64,000 nt of DNA from Litoditis marina (GCA_964036275.1 CAXIWQ010000486.1:620001-684000); one strand, 5' to 3'; shown: positions 51,151-64,000, counted from the first letter of the stretch. The notes: generated by a model from the letters alone, not told the origin. A program made the numbers and translations.

Positions 51151-53950
51151 ATCTAATCTGTTGCTCCCAGCTACAAAAACCTAATACGACAATCTATTCT
51201 GTGGCGCACAGCCACAAAATACGAATAAACGCGGTAATCGACTCGTTGGCTTGCAGTTACAGAGAAAAGTTCATACGGCTATCAAGTCTGTTGCTCCCAG
51301 CTACAAAGACCTAACACGACTATATATTCTATGGCGCACAGCCACAAAATACGAATTAACGCGGTTATCGACTCTTTGCCTTGCAGCTACAGAAAACAGT
51401 TCATACGGCTATCAAGTTGCTCATGGCTACAAAAACCTAATACGACTTTATATTCTGTGGCGCACAGCCCCAAAAGACAAATTAACGCGGTTATTGACTC
51501 TTTGCCTTGCAGCTACAGAAAAAAGTTTATACGGCTATCAAGTATGTTGCTCCCAGCTAGAAAAACCCAATACAACTATCTATTCTGTGGCACACAGCCA
51601 CAAAATACGAATTAACGCGGTTATCGACTCGTTGGCTTGCAGCTACAGAGAACAGTTCATACGGCTATCAAATCTGTTGCTCTCAGCTACAAAAACCTAA
51701 TACGACTTTTTATTCTGTGGCGCACAGCCACAAAATACGAATTAACGCGGTTATTGACTCTATGCCTTGCAGCTACAGAAAAAAATCATACGGCTATCAA
51801 ATCCGTTGCTCCCAGCTACAAAAACATAATACGACAATCAATTCTGTGGCGCACTGCCACGAAATACGAATTAACGCGGTTATCAACTTTTTGCCTTGTA
51901 GCTACAGAGAACAGTTCATATGGCTATCAAATCTGTTGCTCCCAGCTACAAAAACCTAATACGACAATCTATTCTGTGGCGAACGGCCACAAAAGACGAA
52001 TTAACGCGGTTATTGACTCTTTGCCTTGCAGCTACAGAAAAAAGTTCATACGGCTATCAAGTCTGTTGCTCCCAGATACAAAAACCTGAGACGACTTTAT
52101 ATTCTGTGACGCACAGCCACAGTTCATACGGCTATCAAATCTGTTTCTTCCAGCTACAAAAACCTAATACGACTATCTATTCTTGGCGCACAGCCACAAA
52201 ATACGAATTAACGCGGTTATTGACTCTATGCCTTGCAGCTACAGAAAAAAATCATACGGCTATCAAATCCGTTGCTCCCAGCTACAAAAACCTAATACGA
52301 CAATCTGTTCTGTGGCGCACAGCCACAAAATACGAATTAACGCGGTTATCGACTCGTTGGCTTGCAGCTACAGAGAACAGTTCACACGGCTATCAAATCT
52401 GTTTCTTCCAGCTACAAAAACCTAATACGACAATCAATTCTGTGGCGCACAGCCACAAAATACGAATAAACGCGGTAATCGACTCGTTGGCTTGCAGTTA
52501 CAGAGAAAAGTTCATACGGCTATCAAGTCTGTTGCTCCCAGCTACAAAGACCTAACACGACTATATATTCTATGGCGCACAGCCACAAAATACGAATTAA
52601 CGCGGTTATCGACTCGTTGGCTTGCAGCTACAGAGAACATTTCATACGGTTATCTAATCTGTTGCTCCCAGCTACAAAAACCTAATACGACAATCTATTC
52701 TGTGGCGCACAGCCACAAAATACGAATAAACGCGGTAATCGACTCGTTGGCTTGCAGTTACAGAGAAAAGTTCATACGGCTATCAAGTCTGTTGCTCCCA
52801 GCTACAAAGACCTAACACGACTATATATTCTATGGCGCACAGCCACAAAATACGAATTAACGCGGTTATCGACTCTTTGCCTTGCAGCTACAGAAAACAG
52901 TTCATACGGCTATCAAGTTGCTCATGGCTACAAAAACCTAATACGACTTTATATTCTGTGGCGCACAGCCCCAAAAGACAAATTAACGCGGTTATTGACT
53001 CTTTGCCTTGCAGCTACAGAAAAAAGTTTATACGGCTATCAAGTATGTTGCTCCCAGCTAGAAAAACCCAATACAACTATCTATTCTGTGGCACACAGCC
53101 ACAAAATACGAATTAACGCGGTTATCGACTCGTTGGCTTGCAGCTACAGAGAACAGTTCATACGGCTATCAAATCTGTTGCTCTCAGCTACAAAAACCTA
53201 ATACGACTTTTTATTCTGTGGCGCACAGCCACAAAATACGAATTAACGCGGTTATTGACTCTATGCCTTGCAGCTACAGAAAAAAATCATACGGCTATCA
53301 AATCCGTTGCTCCCAGCTACAAAAACATAATACGACAATCAATTCTGTGGCGCACTGCCACGAAATACGAATTAACGCGGTTATCAACTTTTTGCCTTGT
53401 AGCTACAGAGAACAGTTCATATGGCTATCAAATCTGTTGCTCCCAGCTACAAAAACCTAATACGACAATCTATTCTGTGGCGAACGGCCACAAAAGACGA
53501 ATTAACGCGGTTATTGACTCTTTGCCTTGCAGCTACAGAAAAAAGTTCATACGGCTATCAAGTCTGTTGCTCCCAGATACAAAAACCTGAGACGACTTTA
53601 TATTCTGTGACGCACAGCCACAGTTCATACGGCTATCAAATCTGTTTCTTCCAGCTACAAAAACCTAATACGACTATCTATTCTTGGCGCACAGCCACAA
53701 AATACGAATTAACGCGGTTATTGACTCTATGCCTTGCAGCTACAGAAAAAAATCATACGGCTATCAAATCCGTTGCTCCCAGCTACAAAAACCTAATACG
53801 ACAATCTGTTCTGTGGCGCACAGCCACAAAATACGAATTAACGCGGTTATCGACTCGTTGGCTTGCAGCTACAGAGAACAGTTCACACGGCTATCAAATC
53901 TGTTTCTTCCAGCTACAAAAACCTAATACGACAATCAATTCTGTGGCGCA
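51140..53950 (+). repeat. 1,501-bp tandem duplication
   Basis: About 51,145-52,646 is repeated from 52,646 to about 53,950 at a constant offset of 1,501 bp. Shared markers are ctatggcgcac, cagccccaaaag, ctctcagctac, catatggctatc, gaacggccac, the 78-bp monomer with a 52-bp deletion (near 52,121 and 53,622) and the tattcttggcg one-base loss. Copy 2 departs from copy 1 near 53,958, where cactgccacg replaces cacagccac. Confidence 0.9.
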
Positions 53951-56900
53951 CTGCCACGAAATACGAATTAACGCGGTTATCGACTCTTTGCCTTGTAGCT
54001 ACAGAGAACAGTTCATATGGCTATCAAATCTGTTGCTCCCAGCTACAAAAACCTAATACGACAATCTATTCTGTGGCGAACAGCCACAAAAGACGAATTA
54101 ACGCGGTTATTGACTCTTTGCCTTGCAGCTACAGAAAAAAGTTCATACGGCTATCAAGTCTGTTGCTCCCAGATACAAAAACCTGAGACGACTTTATATT
54201 CTGTGGCGCACAGCCACAGTTCATACGGCTATCAAATCTGTTTCTTCCAGCTACAAAAACCTAATACGACTATCTATTCTGTGGCGCACAGCCACAAAAT
54301 ACGAATTAACGCGGTTATCGACTCTTTGCCTTACAGCTACAGAAACAAGTTTATACGGCTATCAAGTCTGTTGCTCCCAGCTACAAAAACCTAATACGAT
54401 TATCTATTCTGTGGCGCACAGCCACGAAATACGAATTAACGCGGTTATCGACTCTTCGGCTTGCAGTTACAGAAAAAAAAAATAATACGGCTATCAAGTC
54501 TGTTGCTCCCAACTACAAAAACCTAATACGACTTTATGTTTTGTGGCGCACAGCCACAAAAGACAGATTAACGCGGTTATTGACTCTTTGTTTTGCAGCT
54601 ACAGAAAAAAGTTTATACGGCTATCAAGTATGTTGCTCCCAGCTAGAAAAACCCCATACAACTATCTATTCTGTGGCACACAGCCACAAAATACGAATAA
54701 ACGCGGTTATCGACTCTTTGCCTTGCAGCTACAGAAAAAAAAGTTTATACGGCTATCAAGTCTGTTGCTCCTGGCTACAAAAACCTAATACGACTTTATA
54801 TTCTGTGGTGCACAGCCACAAAAGACAAATTAACGCGGTTATTACCTCTTTGCCTTGCAGCTACGGAAAAAAGTTTATACGGCTATCAAGTCTGTTGCTC
54901 CCAGCTACAAAAACGTAATACGACTTCATATTCTGTGGCGCACAGCCACAAAAGACAAATTAACGCGGTTATTGACTCTTTGCCGTGCAGCTACAGAAAA
55001 AAGTTTATACGGCTATCAAGTATGTTGCTCCCAGATACAAAAACCTGAGACGACTTTATATTCTGTGACGCACAGCCACAGTTCATACGGCTATCAAATC
55101 TGTTTCTTCCAGCTACAAAAACCTAATACGACTATCTATTCTTGGCGCACAGCCACAAAATACGAATTAACGCGGTTATCGACTCGTTGGCTTGCAGCTA
55201 CAGAGAACAGTTCACACGGCTATCAAATCTGTTTCTTCCAGCTACAAAAACCTAATACGACAATCAATTCTGTGGCGCACTGCCACGAAATACGAATTAA
55301 CGCGGTTATCGACTCTTTGCCTTGTAGCTACAGAGAACAGTTCATATGGCTATCAAATCTGTTGCTCCCAGCTACAAAAACCTAATACGACAATCTATTC
55401 TGTGGCGAACAGCCACAAAAGACGAATTAACGCGGTTATTGACTCTTTGCCTTGCAGCTACAGAAAAAAGTTCATACGGCTATCAAGTCTGTTGCTCCCA
55501 GATACAAAAACCTGAGACGACTTTATATTCTGTGGTGCACAGCCACAGTTCATACGGCTATCAAGTCTGTTGCTCCCAGCTACAAAAACCTAATACGATT
55601 ATCTATTCTGTGGCGCACAGCCACGAAATACGAATTAACGCGGTTATCGACTCTTTGCCTTGTAGTTACAGAAAAAAAAATAATACGGCTATCAAGTCTG
55701 TTGCTCCCAACTACAAAAACCTAATACGACTTTATGTTTTGTGGCGCACAGCCACAAAAGACAGATTAACGCGGTTATTGACTCTTTGTTTTGCAGCTAC
55801 AGAAAAAAGTTTATACGGCTATCAAGTATGTTGCTCCCAGCTAGAAAAACCCCATACAACTATCTATTCTGTGGCACACAGCCACAAAATACGAATAAAC
55901 GCGGTTATCGACTCTTTGCCTTGCAGCTACAGAAAAAAAAGTTTATACGGCTATCAAGTCTGTTGCTCCTGGCTACAAAAACCTAATACGACTTTATATT
56001 CTGTGGTGCACAGCCACAAAAGACAAATTAACGCGGTTATTGACTCTATGCCTTGCAGCTACAGAAAAAAATCATACGGCTATCAAATCCGTTGCTCCCA
56101 GCTACAAAAACATAATACGACAATCAATTCTGTGGCGCACTGCCACGAAATACGAATTAACGCGGTTATCGACTTTTTGCCTTGTAGCTACAGAGAACAG
56201 TTCATATGGCTATCAAATCTGTTGCTCCCAGCTACAAAAACCTAATACGACAATCTATTCTGTGGCGAACAGCCACAAAAGACGAATTAACGCGGTTATT
56301 GACTCTTTGCCTTGCAGCTACAGAAAAAAGTTCATACGGCTATCAAGTCTGTTGCTCCCAGATACAAAAACCTGAGACGACTTTATATTCTGTGACGCAC
56401 AGCCACAGTTCATACGGCTATCAAATCTGTTTCTTCCAGCTACAAAAACCTAATACGACTATCTATTCTTGGCGCACAGCCACAAAATACGAATTAACGC
56501 GGTTATTGACTCTATGCCTTGCAGCTACAGAAAAAAATCATACGGCCATCAAATCCGTTGCTCCCAGCTACAAAAACCTAATACGACAATCTGTTCTGTG
56601 GCGCACAGCCACAAAATACGAATTAACGCGGTTATCGACTCGTTGGCTTGCAGCTACAGAGAACAGTTCACACGGCTATCAAATCTGTTTCTTCCAGCTA
56701 CAAAAACCTAACACGACAATCAATTCTGTGGCGCACTGCCACGAAATACGAATTAACGCGGTTATCGACTCTTTGCCTTGTAGCTACAGAGAACAGTTCA
56801 TATGGCTATCAAATCTGTTGCTCCCAGCTACAAAAACCTAATACGACAATCTATTCTGTGGCGAACAGCCACAAAAGACGAATTAACGCGGTTATTGACT

Positions 56901-57534
56901 CTTTGCCTTGCAGCTACAGAAAAAAGTTCATACGGCTATCAAGTCTGTTGCTCCCAGATACAAAAACCTGAGACGACTTTATATTCTGTGGCGCACAGCC
57001 ACAGTTCATACGGCTATCAAATCTGTTTCTTCCAGCTACAAAAACCTAATACGACTATCTATTCTGTGGCGCACAGCCACAAAATACGAATTAACGCGGT
57101 TATCGACTCTTTGCCTTGCAGCTACAGAAAAAAGTTTATACGGCTATCAAGTCTGTTGCTCCCAGCTACAAAAACCTAATACGATTATCTATTCTGTGGC
57201 GCACAGCCACGAAATACGAATTAACGCGGTTATCGACTCTTCGGCTTGCAGTTACAGAAAAAAAAATAATACGGCTATCAAGTCTGTTGCTCCCAACTAC
57301 AAAAACCTAATACGACTTTATGTTTTGTGGCGCACAGCCACAAAAGACAGATTAACGCGGTTATTGACTCTTTGTTTTGCAGCTACAGAAAAAAGTTTAT
57401 ACGGCTATCAAGTATGTTGCTCCCAGCTAGAAAAACCCCATACAACTATCTATTCTGTGGCACACAGCCACAAAATACGAATAAACGCGGTTATCGACTC
57501 TTTGCCTTGCAGCTACAGAAAAAAAAGTTTATAC

Positions 57535-60190
57535 GGCTATCAAGTCTGTTGCTCCTGGCTACAAAAACCTAATACGACTTTATATTCTGTGGTGCACAGC
57601 CACAAAAGACAAATTAACGCGGTTATTACCTCTTTGCCTTGCAGCTACGGAAAAAAGTTTATACGGCTATCAAGTCTGTTGCTCCCAGCTACAAAAACGT
57701 AATACGACTTCATATTCTGTGGCGCACAGCCACAAAAGACAAATTAACGCGGTTATTGACTCTTTGCCGTGCAGCTACAGAAAAAAGTTTATACGGCTAT
57801 CAAGTATGTTGCTCCCAGCTACAAAAACCTAATACGACTATCGATTCTGTGGCGCACAGCCACAAAAGACAAATTAACGCGGTTATTGACTCTTTGCCGT
57901 GCAGCTACAGAAAAAAAGTTTATACGGCTATCAAGTATGTTGCTCCCAGATACAAAAACCTGAGACGACTTTATATTCTGTGACGCACAGCCACAGTTCA
58001 TACGGCTATCAAATCTGTTTCTTCCAGCTACAAAAACCTAATACGACTATCTATTCTTGGCGCACAGCCACAAAATACGAATTAACGCGGTTATTGACTC
58101 TATGCCTTGCAGCTACAGAAAAAAATCATACGGCTATCAAATCCGTTGCTCCCAGCTACAAAAACCTAATACGACAATCTGTTCTGTGGCGCACAGCCAC
58201 AAAATACGAATTAACGCGGTTATCGACTCGTTGGCTTGCAGCTACAGAGAACAGTTCACACGGCTATCAAATCTGTTTCTTCCAGCTACAAAAACCTAAT
58301 ACGACAATCAATTCTGTGGCGCACTGCCACGAAATACGAATTAACGCGGTTATCGACTCTTTGCCTTGTAGCTACAGAGAACAGTTCATATGGCTATCAA
58401 ATCTGTTGCTCCCAGCTACAAAAACCTAATACGACAATCTATTCTGTGGCGAACAGCCACAAAAGACGAATTAACGCGGTTATTGACTCTTTGCCTTGCA
58501 GCTACAGAAAAAAGTTCATACGGCTATCAAGTCTGTTGCTCCCAGATACAAAAACCTGAGACGACTTTATATTCTGTGGCGCACAGCCACAGTTCATACG
58601 GCTATCAAATCTGTTTCTTCCAGCTACAAAAACCTAATACGACTATCTATTCTGTGGCGCACAGCCACAAAATACGAATTAACGCGGTTATCGACTCTTT
58701 GCCTTGCAGCTACAGAAAAAAGTTTATACGGCTATCAAGTCTGTTGCTCCCAGCTACAAAAACCTAATACGATTATCTATTCTGTGGCGCACAGCCACGA
58801 AATACGAATTAACCCGGTTATCGACTCTTCGGCTTGCAGTTACAGAAAAAAAATAATACGGCTATCAAGTCTGTTGCTCCTGGCTACAAAAACCTAATAC
58901 GACTTTATATTCTGTGGTGCACAGCCACAAAAGACAAATTAACGCGGTTATTACCTCTTTGCCTTGCAGCTACGGAAAAAAGTTTATACGGCTATCAAGT
59001 CTGTTGCTCCCAGCTACAAAAACGTAATACGACTTCATATTCTGTGGCGCACAGCCACAAAAGACAAATTAACGCGGTTATTGACTCTTTGCCGTGCAGC
59101 TACAGAAAAAAGTTTATACGGCTATCAAGTATGTTGCTCCCAGCTACAAAAACCTAATACGACTATCTATTCTGTGGCGCACAGCCACAAAAGACAAATT
59201 AACGCGGTTATTGACTCTTTGCCGTGCAGCTACAGAAAAAAAGTTTATACGGCTATCAAGTATGTTGCTCCCAGATACAAAAACCTGAGACGACTTTATA
59301 TTCTGTGACGCACAGCCACAGTTCATACGGCTATCAAATCTGTTTCTTCCAGCTACAAAAACCTAATACGACTATCTATTCTTGGCGCACAGCCACAAAA
59401 TACGAATTAACGCGGTTATTGACTCTATGCCTTGCAGCTACAGAAAAAAATCATACGGCTATCAAATCCGTTGCTCCCAGCTACAAAAACCTAATACGAC
59501 AATCTGTTCTGTGGCGCACAGCCACAAAATACGAATTAACGCGGTTATCGACTCGTTGGCTTGCAGCTACAGAGAACAGTTCACACGGCTATCAAATCTG
59601 TTTCTTCCAGCTACAAAAACCTAATACGACAATCAATTCTGTGGCGCACTGTCACGAAATACGAATTAACGCGGTTATCGACTCTTTGCCTTGTAGCTAC
59701 AGAGAACAGTTCATATGGCTATCAAATCTGTTGCTCCCAGCTACAAAAACCTAATACGACAATCTATTCTGTGGCGAACAGCCACAAAAGACGAATTACC
59801 GCGGTTATTGACTCTTTTCCTTGCAGCTACAGAAAAAAGTTCATACGGCTATCAAGTCTGTTGCTCCCAGATACAAAAACCTGAGACGACTTTATATTCT
59901 GTGGCGCACAGCCACAGTTCATACGGCTATCAAATATGTTTCTTCCAGCTACAAAAACCTAATACGACTATCTATTCTGTGGCGCACAGCCACAAAATAC
60001 GAATTAACGCGGTTATCGACTCTTTTGCAGCTACAGAAAAAAGTTTATACGGCTATCAAGTCTGTTGCTCCCAGCTACAAAAACCTAATACGATTATCTA
60101 TTCTGTGGCGCACAGCCACGAAATACGAATTAACGCGGTTATCGACTCTTCGGCTTGCAGTTACAGAAAAAAAATAATACGGCTATCAAG
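57535..60190 (+). repeat. 1,325-bp tandem duplication
   Basis: About 57,535-58,860 is repeated at about 58,860-60,190 at an offset of 1,325 bp. Each copy begins with the gctcctggctac monomer and contains two 78-bp deleted monomers. Private substitutions in copy 2 include cactgtcacg near 59,650, gaattaccgcgg near 59,795 and tcttttcc near 59,814. The flanking region from about 53.4 to 57.5 kb carries the same modules at offsets of 2,785, 1,588 and 1,329 bp. Confidence 0.85.
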
Positions 60191-60270
60191 TCTGTTGCTC
60201 CCAACTACAAAAACCTAATACGACTTTATGTTTTGTGGCGCACAGCCACAAAAGACAGATTAACGCGGTT

Positions 60271-60530
60271 ATTGACTCTTTGTTTTGCAGCTACAGAAAA
60301 AAGTTTATACGGCTATCAAGTATGTTGCTCCCAGCTAGAAAAACCCCATACAACTATCTATTCTGTGGCACACAGCCACAAAATACGAATAAACGCGGTT
60401 ATTGACTCTTTGTTTTGCAGCTACAGAAAAAAGTTTATACGGCTATCAAGTATGTTGCTCCCAGCTAGAAAAACCCCATACAACTATCTATTCTATGGCA
60501 CACAGCCACAAAATACGAATAAACGCGGTT
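60271..60530 (+). repeat. Single-monomer tandem duplication
   Basis: Two consecutive 130-bp monomers, 60,271-60,400 and 60,401-60,530, both have tttgttttgcag, agaaaaaccccatacaac and gaataaacgcgg. The only internal difference I see is ctgtggcac versus ctatggcac near 60,489. Sibling blocks near 54.6, 55.8 and 57.4 kb have this monomer once. Confidence 0.85.
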
Positions 60531-63300
60531 ATCGACTCTTTGCCTTGCAGCTACAGAAAAAAAGTTTATACGGCTATCAAGTCTGTTGCTCCTGGCTACA
60601 AAAACCTAATACGACTTTATATTCTGTGGCGCACAGCCACAAAAGACAAATTAACGCGGTTATTGACTCTTTGCCGTGCAGCTACAGAGAAAAGTTTATA
60701 CGGCTATCAAGTATGTTGCTCCCAGCTACAAAAACCTAATACGACTATCTATTCTGTGGCGCACAGCCACAAAAGACAAATTAACGCGGTTATTGACTCT
60801 TTGCCGTGCAGCTACAGAAAAAAGTTTATACGGCTATCAAGTATGTTGCTCCCAGATACAAAAACCTGAGACGACTTTATATTCTGTGACGCACAGCCAC
60901 AGTTCATACGGCTATCAAATCTGTTTCTTCCAGCTACAAAAACCTAATACGACTATCTATTCTTGGCGCACAGCCACAAAAGACAAATTAACGCGGTTAT
61001 TACCTCTTTGCCTTGCAGCTACGGAAAAAAGTTTATACGGCTATCAAGTCTGTTGCTCCCAGCTACAAAAACGTAATACGACTTCATATTCTGTGGCGCA
61101 CAGCCACAAAAGACAAATTAACGCGGTTATTGACTCTTTGCCGTGCAGCTACAGAGAAAAGTTTATACGGCTATCAAGTATGTTGCTCCCAGCTACAAAA
61201 ACCTAATACGACTATCTATTCTGTGGCGCACAGCCACAAAAGACAAATTAACGCGGTTATTGACTCTTTGCCGTGCAGCTACAGAAAAAAGTTTATACGG
61301 CTATCAAGTATGTTGCTCCCAGATACAAAAACCTGAGACGACTTTATATTTTGTGACGCACAGCCACAGTTCATACGGCTATCAAATCTGTTTCTTCCAG
61401 CTACAAAAACCTAATACGACTATCTATTCTTGGCGCACAGCCACAAAATACGAATAAACGCGGTTATTGACTCTATGCCTTGCAGCTACAGAAAAAAAAT
61501 CATACGGCTATCAAATCCGTTGCTCCCAGCTACAAAAACCTAATACGACAATCTGTTCTGTGGCGCACAGCCACAAAATACGAATTAACGCGGTTATCGA
61601 CTCGTTGGCTTGCAGCTACAGAGAACAGTTCACACGGCTATCAAATCTGTTTCTTCCAGCTACAAAAACCTAATACGACAATCAATTCTGTGGCGCACTG
61701 CCACGAAATACGAATTAACGCGGTTATCGACTATTTGCCTTGTAGCTACAGAGAACAGTTCATATGGCTATCAAATCTGTTGCTCCCAGCTACAAAAACC
61801 TAATACGACTTTATATTCTGTGGCGCACAGCCACAAAAGACAAATTAACGCGGTTATTACCTCTTTGCCTTGCAGCTACAGAAAAAAGTTTATACGGCTA
61901 TCAAGTCTGTTGCTCCCAGCTACAAAAACCTAATACGACTTTATATTCTGTGGCGCACAGCCACAAAAGACAAATTAACGCGGTTATTGACTCTTTGCCG
62001 TGCAGCTACAGGAAAAAAGTTTATACGGCTATCAAGTATGTTGCTCCCAGCTACAAAAACCTAATACGACTATCTATTCTGTGGCGCACAGCCACAAAAT
62101 ACGAGTTAACGCGGTTATCGACTGTTTGCTTTGCAGCTACAGAAAAAAGTTAATACGGCTATCAAGTCTGTTGTTTCCAGCTACAAAAACCTGATACGAC
62201 AATCTATTCTGTGGCGCACAGCCACAAAATACGAATTAACGCGGTTATCGACTCTTTGCCTTGCAGCTACAGAGAACAGTTCATACGGCTATCAAATATG
62301 TTGCTCCCAGCTACAAAAACCTAATACGACAATCTATTCTGTGGCGCACAGCCACAAAATACGAATTAACGCGGTTATCGACTCTTTGCCTTGCAGCTAC
62401 AGAAAACAGTTCATACGGCTAACAAGTTGCTCATGGCTACAAAAACCTAATACGACTTTATATTCTGTGGCGCAAAGCCCCAAAAGACAAATTAACGCGG
62501 TTATTGACTCTTTGCCTTGCAGCTACAGAAAAAAGTTTATACGGCTATCAAGTATGTTGCTCCCAGCTAGAAAAACCCAATACAACTATCTATTCTGTGG
62601 CACACAGCCACAAAATACGAATTAACGCGGTTATCGACTCGTTGGCTTGCAGCTGCAGAGAACAGTTCATACGGCTATCAAATCTGTTGCTCCCAGCTAC
62701 AAAAACCTAATACGACTTTTTATTCTGTGGCGCACAGCCACAAAATACGAATTAACGCGGTTATTGACTCTATGCCTTGCAACTACAGAAAAAAATCATA
62801 CGGCTATCAAATCCGTTGCTCCCAGCTACAAAAACATAATACGACAATCAATTCTGTGGCGCACTGCCACGAAATACGAATTAACGCGGTTATCGACTTT
62901 TTGCCTTGTAGCTACAGAGAACAGTTCATATGGCTATCAAATCTGTTGCTCCCAGCTACAAAAACCTAATACGACAATCTATTCTGTGGCGAACAGCCAC
63001 AAAAGACGAATTAGCGCGGTTATTGACTCTTTGCCTTGCAGCTACAGAAAAAAGTTCATACGGCTATCAAGTCTGTTGCTCCCAGATACAAAAACCTGAG
63101 ACGACTTTATATTCTGTGACGCACAGCCACAGTTCATACGGCTATCAAATCTGTTTCTTCCAGCTACAAAAACCTAATACGACTATCTATTCTTGGCGCA
63201 CAGCCACAAAATACGAATTAACGCGGTTATTGACTCTATGCCTTGCAGCTACAGAAAAAAAAACCATACGGCTATCAAATCCGTTGCTCCCAGCTACAAA

Positions 63301-63950
63301 AACCTAATACGACTTCATATTCTGTGGCGCACAGCCACGAAATACGAATTAACGAAAAAAATCATACGGCTATCAAGTCTGTTGCTCCCAGCTACAAAAA
63401 CCTGATACGACAATCTATTCTGTGGCGCACAGCCACAAAAGACAAATTAACGCGGTTATTACCTCTTTGCCTTGCAGCTACAGAAAAAAGTTCATACGGC
63501 TATCAAGTCTGTTGCTCCCAGCTACAAAAACCTAATACGACAATCTATTCTGTGGCGAACAGCCACAAAAGACGAATTAGCGCGGTTATTGACTCTTTGC
63601 CTTGCAGCTACAGAAAAAAGTTCATACGGCTATCAAGTCTGTTGCTCCCAGATACAAAAACCTGAGACGACTTTATATTCTGTGACGCACAGCCACAGTT
63701 CATACGGCTATCAAATCTGTTTCTTCCAGCTACAAAAACCTAATACGACTATCTATTCTTGGCGCACAGCCACAAAATACGAATTAACGCGGTTATTGAC
63801 TCTTTGCCTTGCAGCTACAGAAAAAAGTTTATACGGCTATCAAGTCTGTTGCTCCCAGCTACAAAAACCTAATACGATTATCTATTCTGTGGCGCACAGC
63901 CACGAAATACGAATTAACGAAAAAAATCATACGGCTATCAAGTCTGTTGC
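63301..63950 (+). repeat. Two ~99-bp monomers with an identical 31-bp internal deletion
   Basis: At 63,354/63,355 and 63,919/63,920 the sequence passes directly from gaattaacg to aaaaaaatcatacgg, skipping about 31 bp (the end of sub-repeat C and the agctacag box). The flanks are alike on both sides and the junctions are 565 bp apart, so one event was copied. I noticed this junction nowhere else in the window. Confidence 0.8.
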
Positions 63951-64000
63951 TCCCAGCTACAAAAACCTGATACGACAATCTATTCTGTGGCGCACAGCCA

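Larger units (their letters stand above)
13325..64000 (+). repeat. 130-bp satellite array, right part
   Basis: The same satellite continues in the same orientation to the last base of the window, so the right end of the array is not reached. About 390 monomer equivalents are present. Variant content changes along the array: 'tgctcatggctac' and cccaatacaac monomers from about 11.8-13.5 kb on, the 93-bp-deleted monomer from 24.5 to 47.6 kb, the 52-bp-deleted monomer from 52.1 to 63.7 kb, and the tgctcctggctac variant from 54.7 to 60.6 kb. I found no inverted segment and no second foreign insertion. Reading frames of up to 378 codons (39,842-40,978) are made of satellite and are not genes. Confidence 0.98.

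Noticed and set aside
1..64000. Hundreds of overlapping plus-strand reading frames of 60-378 codons as real genes
   Set aside because: They recur every 130 bp in rotating frames, many start at TTG or GTG in the same satellite motif, stop at the same TAA in cctaatacg, and shift frame freely at monomer indels. No protein family is recognisable.
1..64000. CRISPR array
   Set aside because: Repeats are contiguous 130-bp units with no unique spacers and no cas-like genes.
1..64000. Ribosomal DNA spacer repeats or telomeric repeats
   Set aside because: No rRNA gene segment and no telomere-type hexamer or heptamer run was seen anywhere. The array is uniform satellite on both sides of one insertion.

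Overview
The whole window is a tandem satellite DNA array with one mobile-element insertion. I find no credible protein-coding or RNA gene. A monomer of about 130 bp runs head-to-tail in one orientation from base 1 to base 64,000, interrupted only at 12,601-13,324. That leaves about 63.3 kb of satellite, roughly 487 monomer equivalents. An array of this size with nested higher-order repeats (HORs) and a DNA-transposon-like insertion indicates a eukaryotic nuclear genome, probably pericentromeric, centromeric or other heterochromatic DNA. I do not recognise the satellite family and cannot name the species.

The monomer is about 43% GC and is built from three diverged sub-repeats of 44, 41 and 45 bp (A, B, C; 1-44, 45-85, 86-130 in the first monomer). 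Each begins with an agcYaca box followed by an A-tract. It carries a conserved inverted hexamer, tgtggc - 5 nt - gccaca. Because 130 leaves remainder 1 when divided by 3, and both stop codons of the monomer lie in the same frame, long overlapping reading frames appear throughout. They are by-products of the repeat, not genes.

Layout by variant content. Zone 1 (1 to about 11.4 kb) has a 260-bp dimer family and multi-monomer blocks copied at offsets of 1,550, 4,399, 4,406, 2,075 and 1,685 bp. Zone 2 (about 11.5-23.4 kb) has 13- and 14-monomer HORs (1,686 and 1,819 bp), introduces the 'tgctcatggctac' variant, and holds the mobile element. Zone 3 (about 23.4-51 kb) is a complex HOR domain marked by a monomer with a 93-bp deletion (13 copies), a local 810-bp HOR, superblocks of several kb, and later 7- and 9-monomer tandem duplications (898 and 1,162 bp). 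Zone 4 (about 51.1-64 kb) has 1,501- and 1,325-bp tandem duplications and a monomer with a 52-bp deletion (at least 15 copies) that I did not see elsewhere.

The insertion is a 724-bp non-autonomous element with imperfect terminal inverted repeats of about 136 and 151 bp, a 3-bp CAG target duplication, GC-rich fold-back ends and an AT-rich core. It sits in one copy of a 1,819-bp tandem duplication. The adjacent copy (14,051-15,869) keeps the empty site at 15,144-15,146, so the insertion boundaries can be read directly. Block edges below are judged by eye and are good to a few tens of bases unless stated otherwise.
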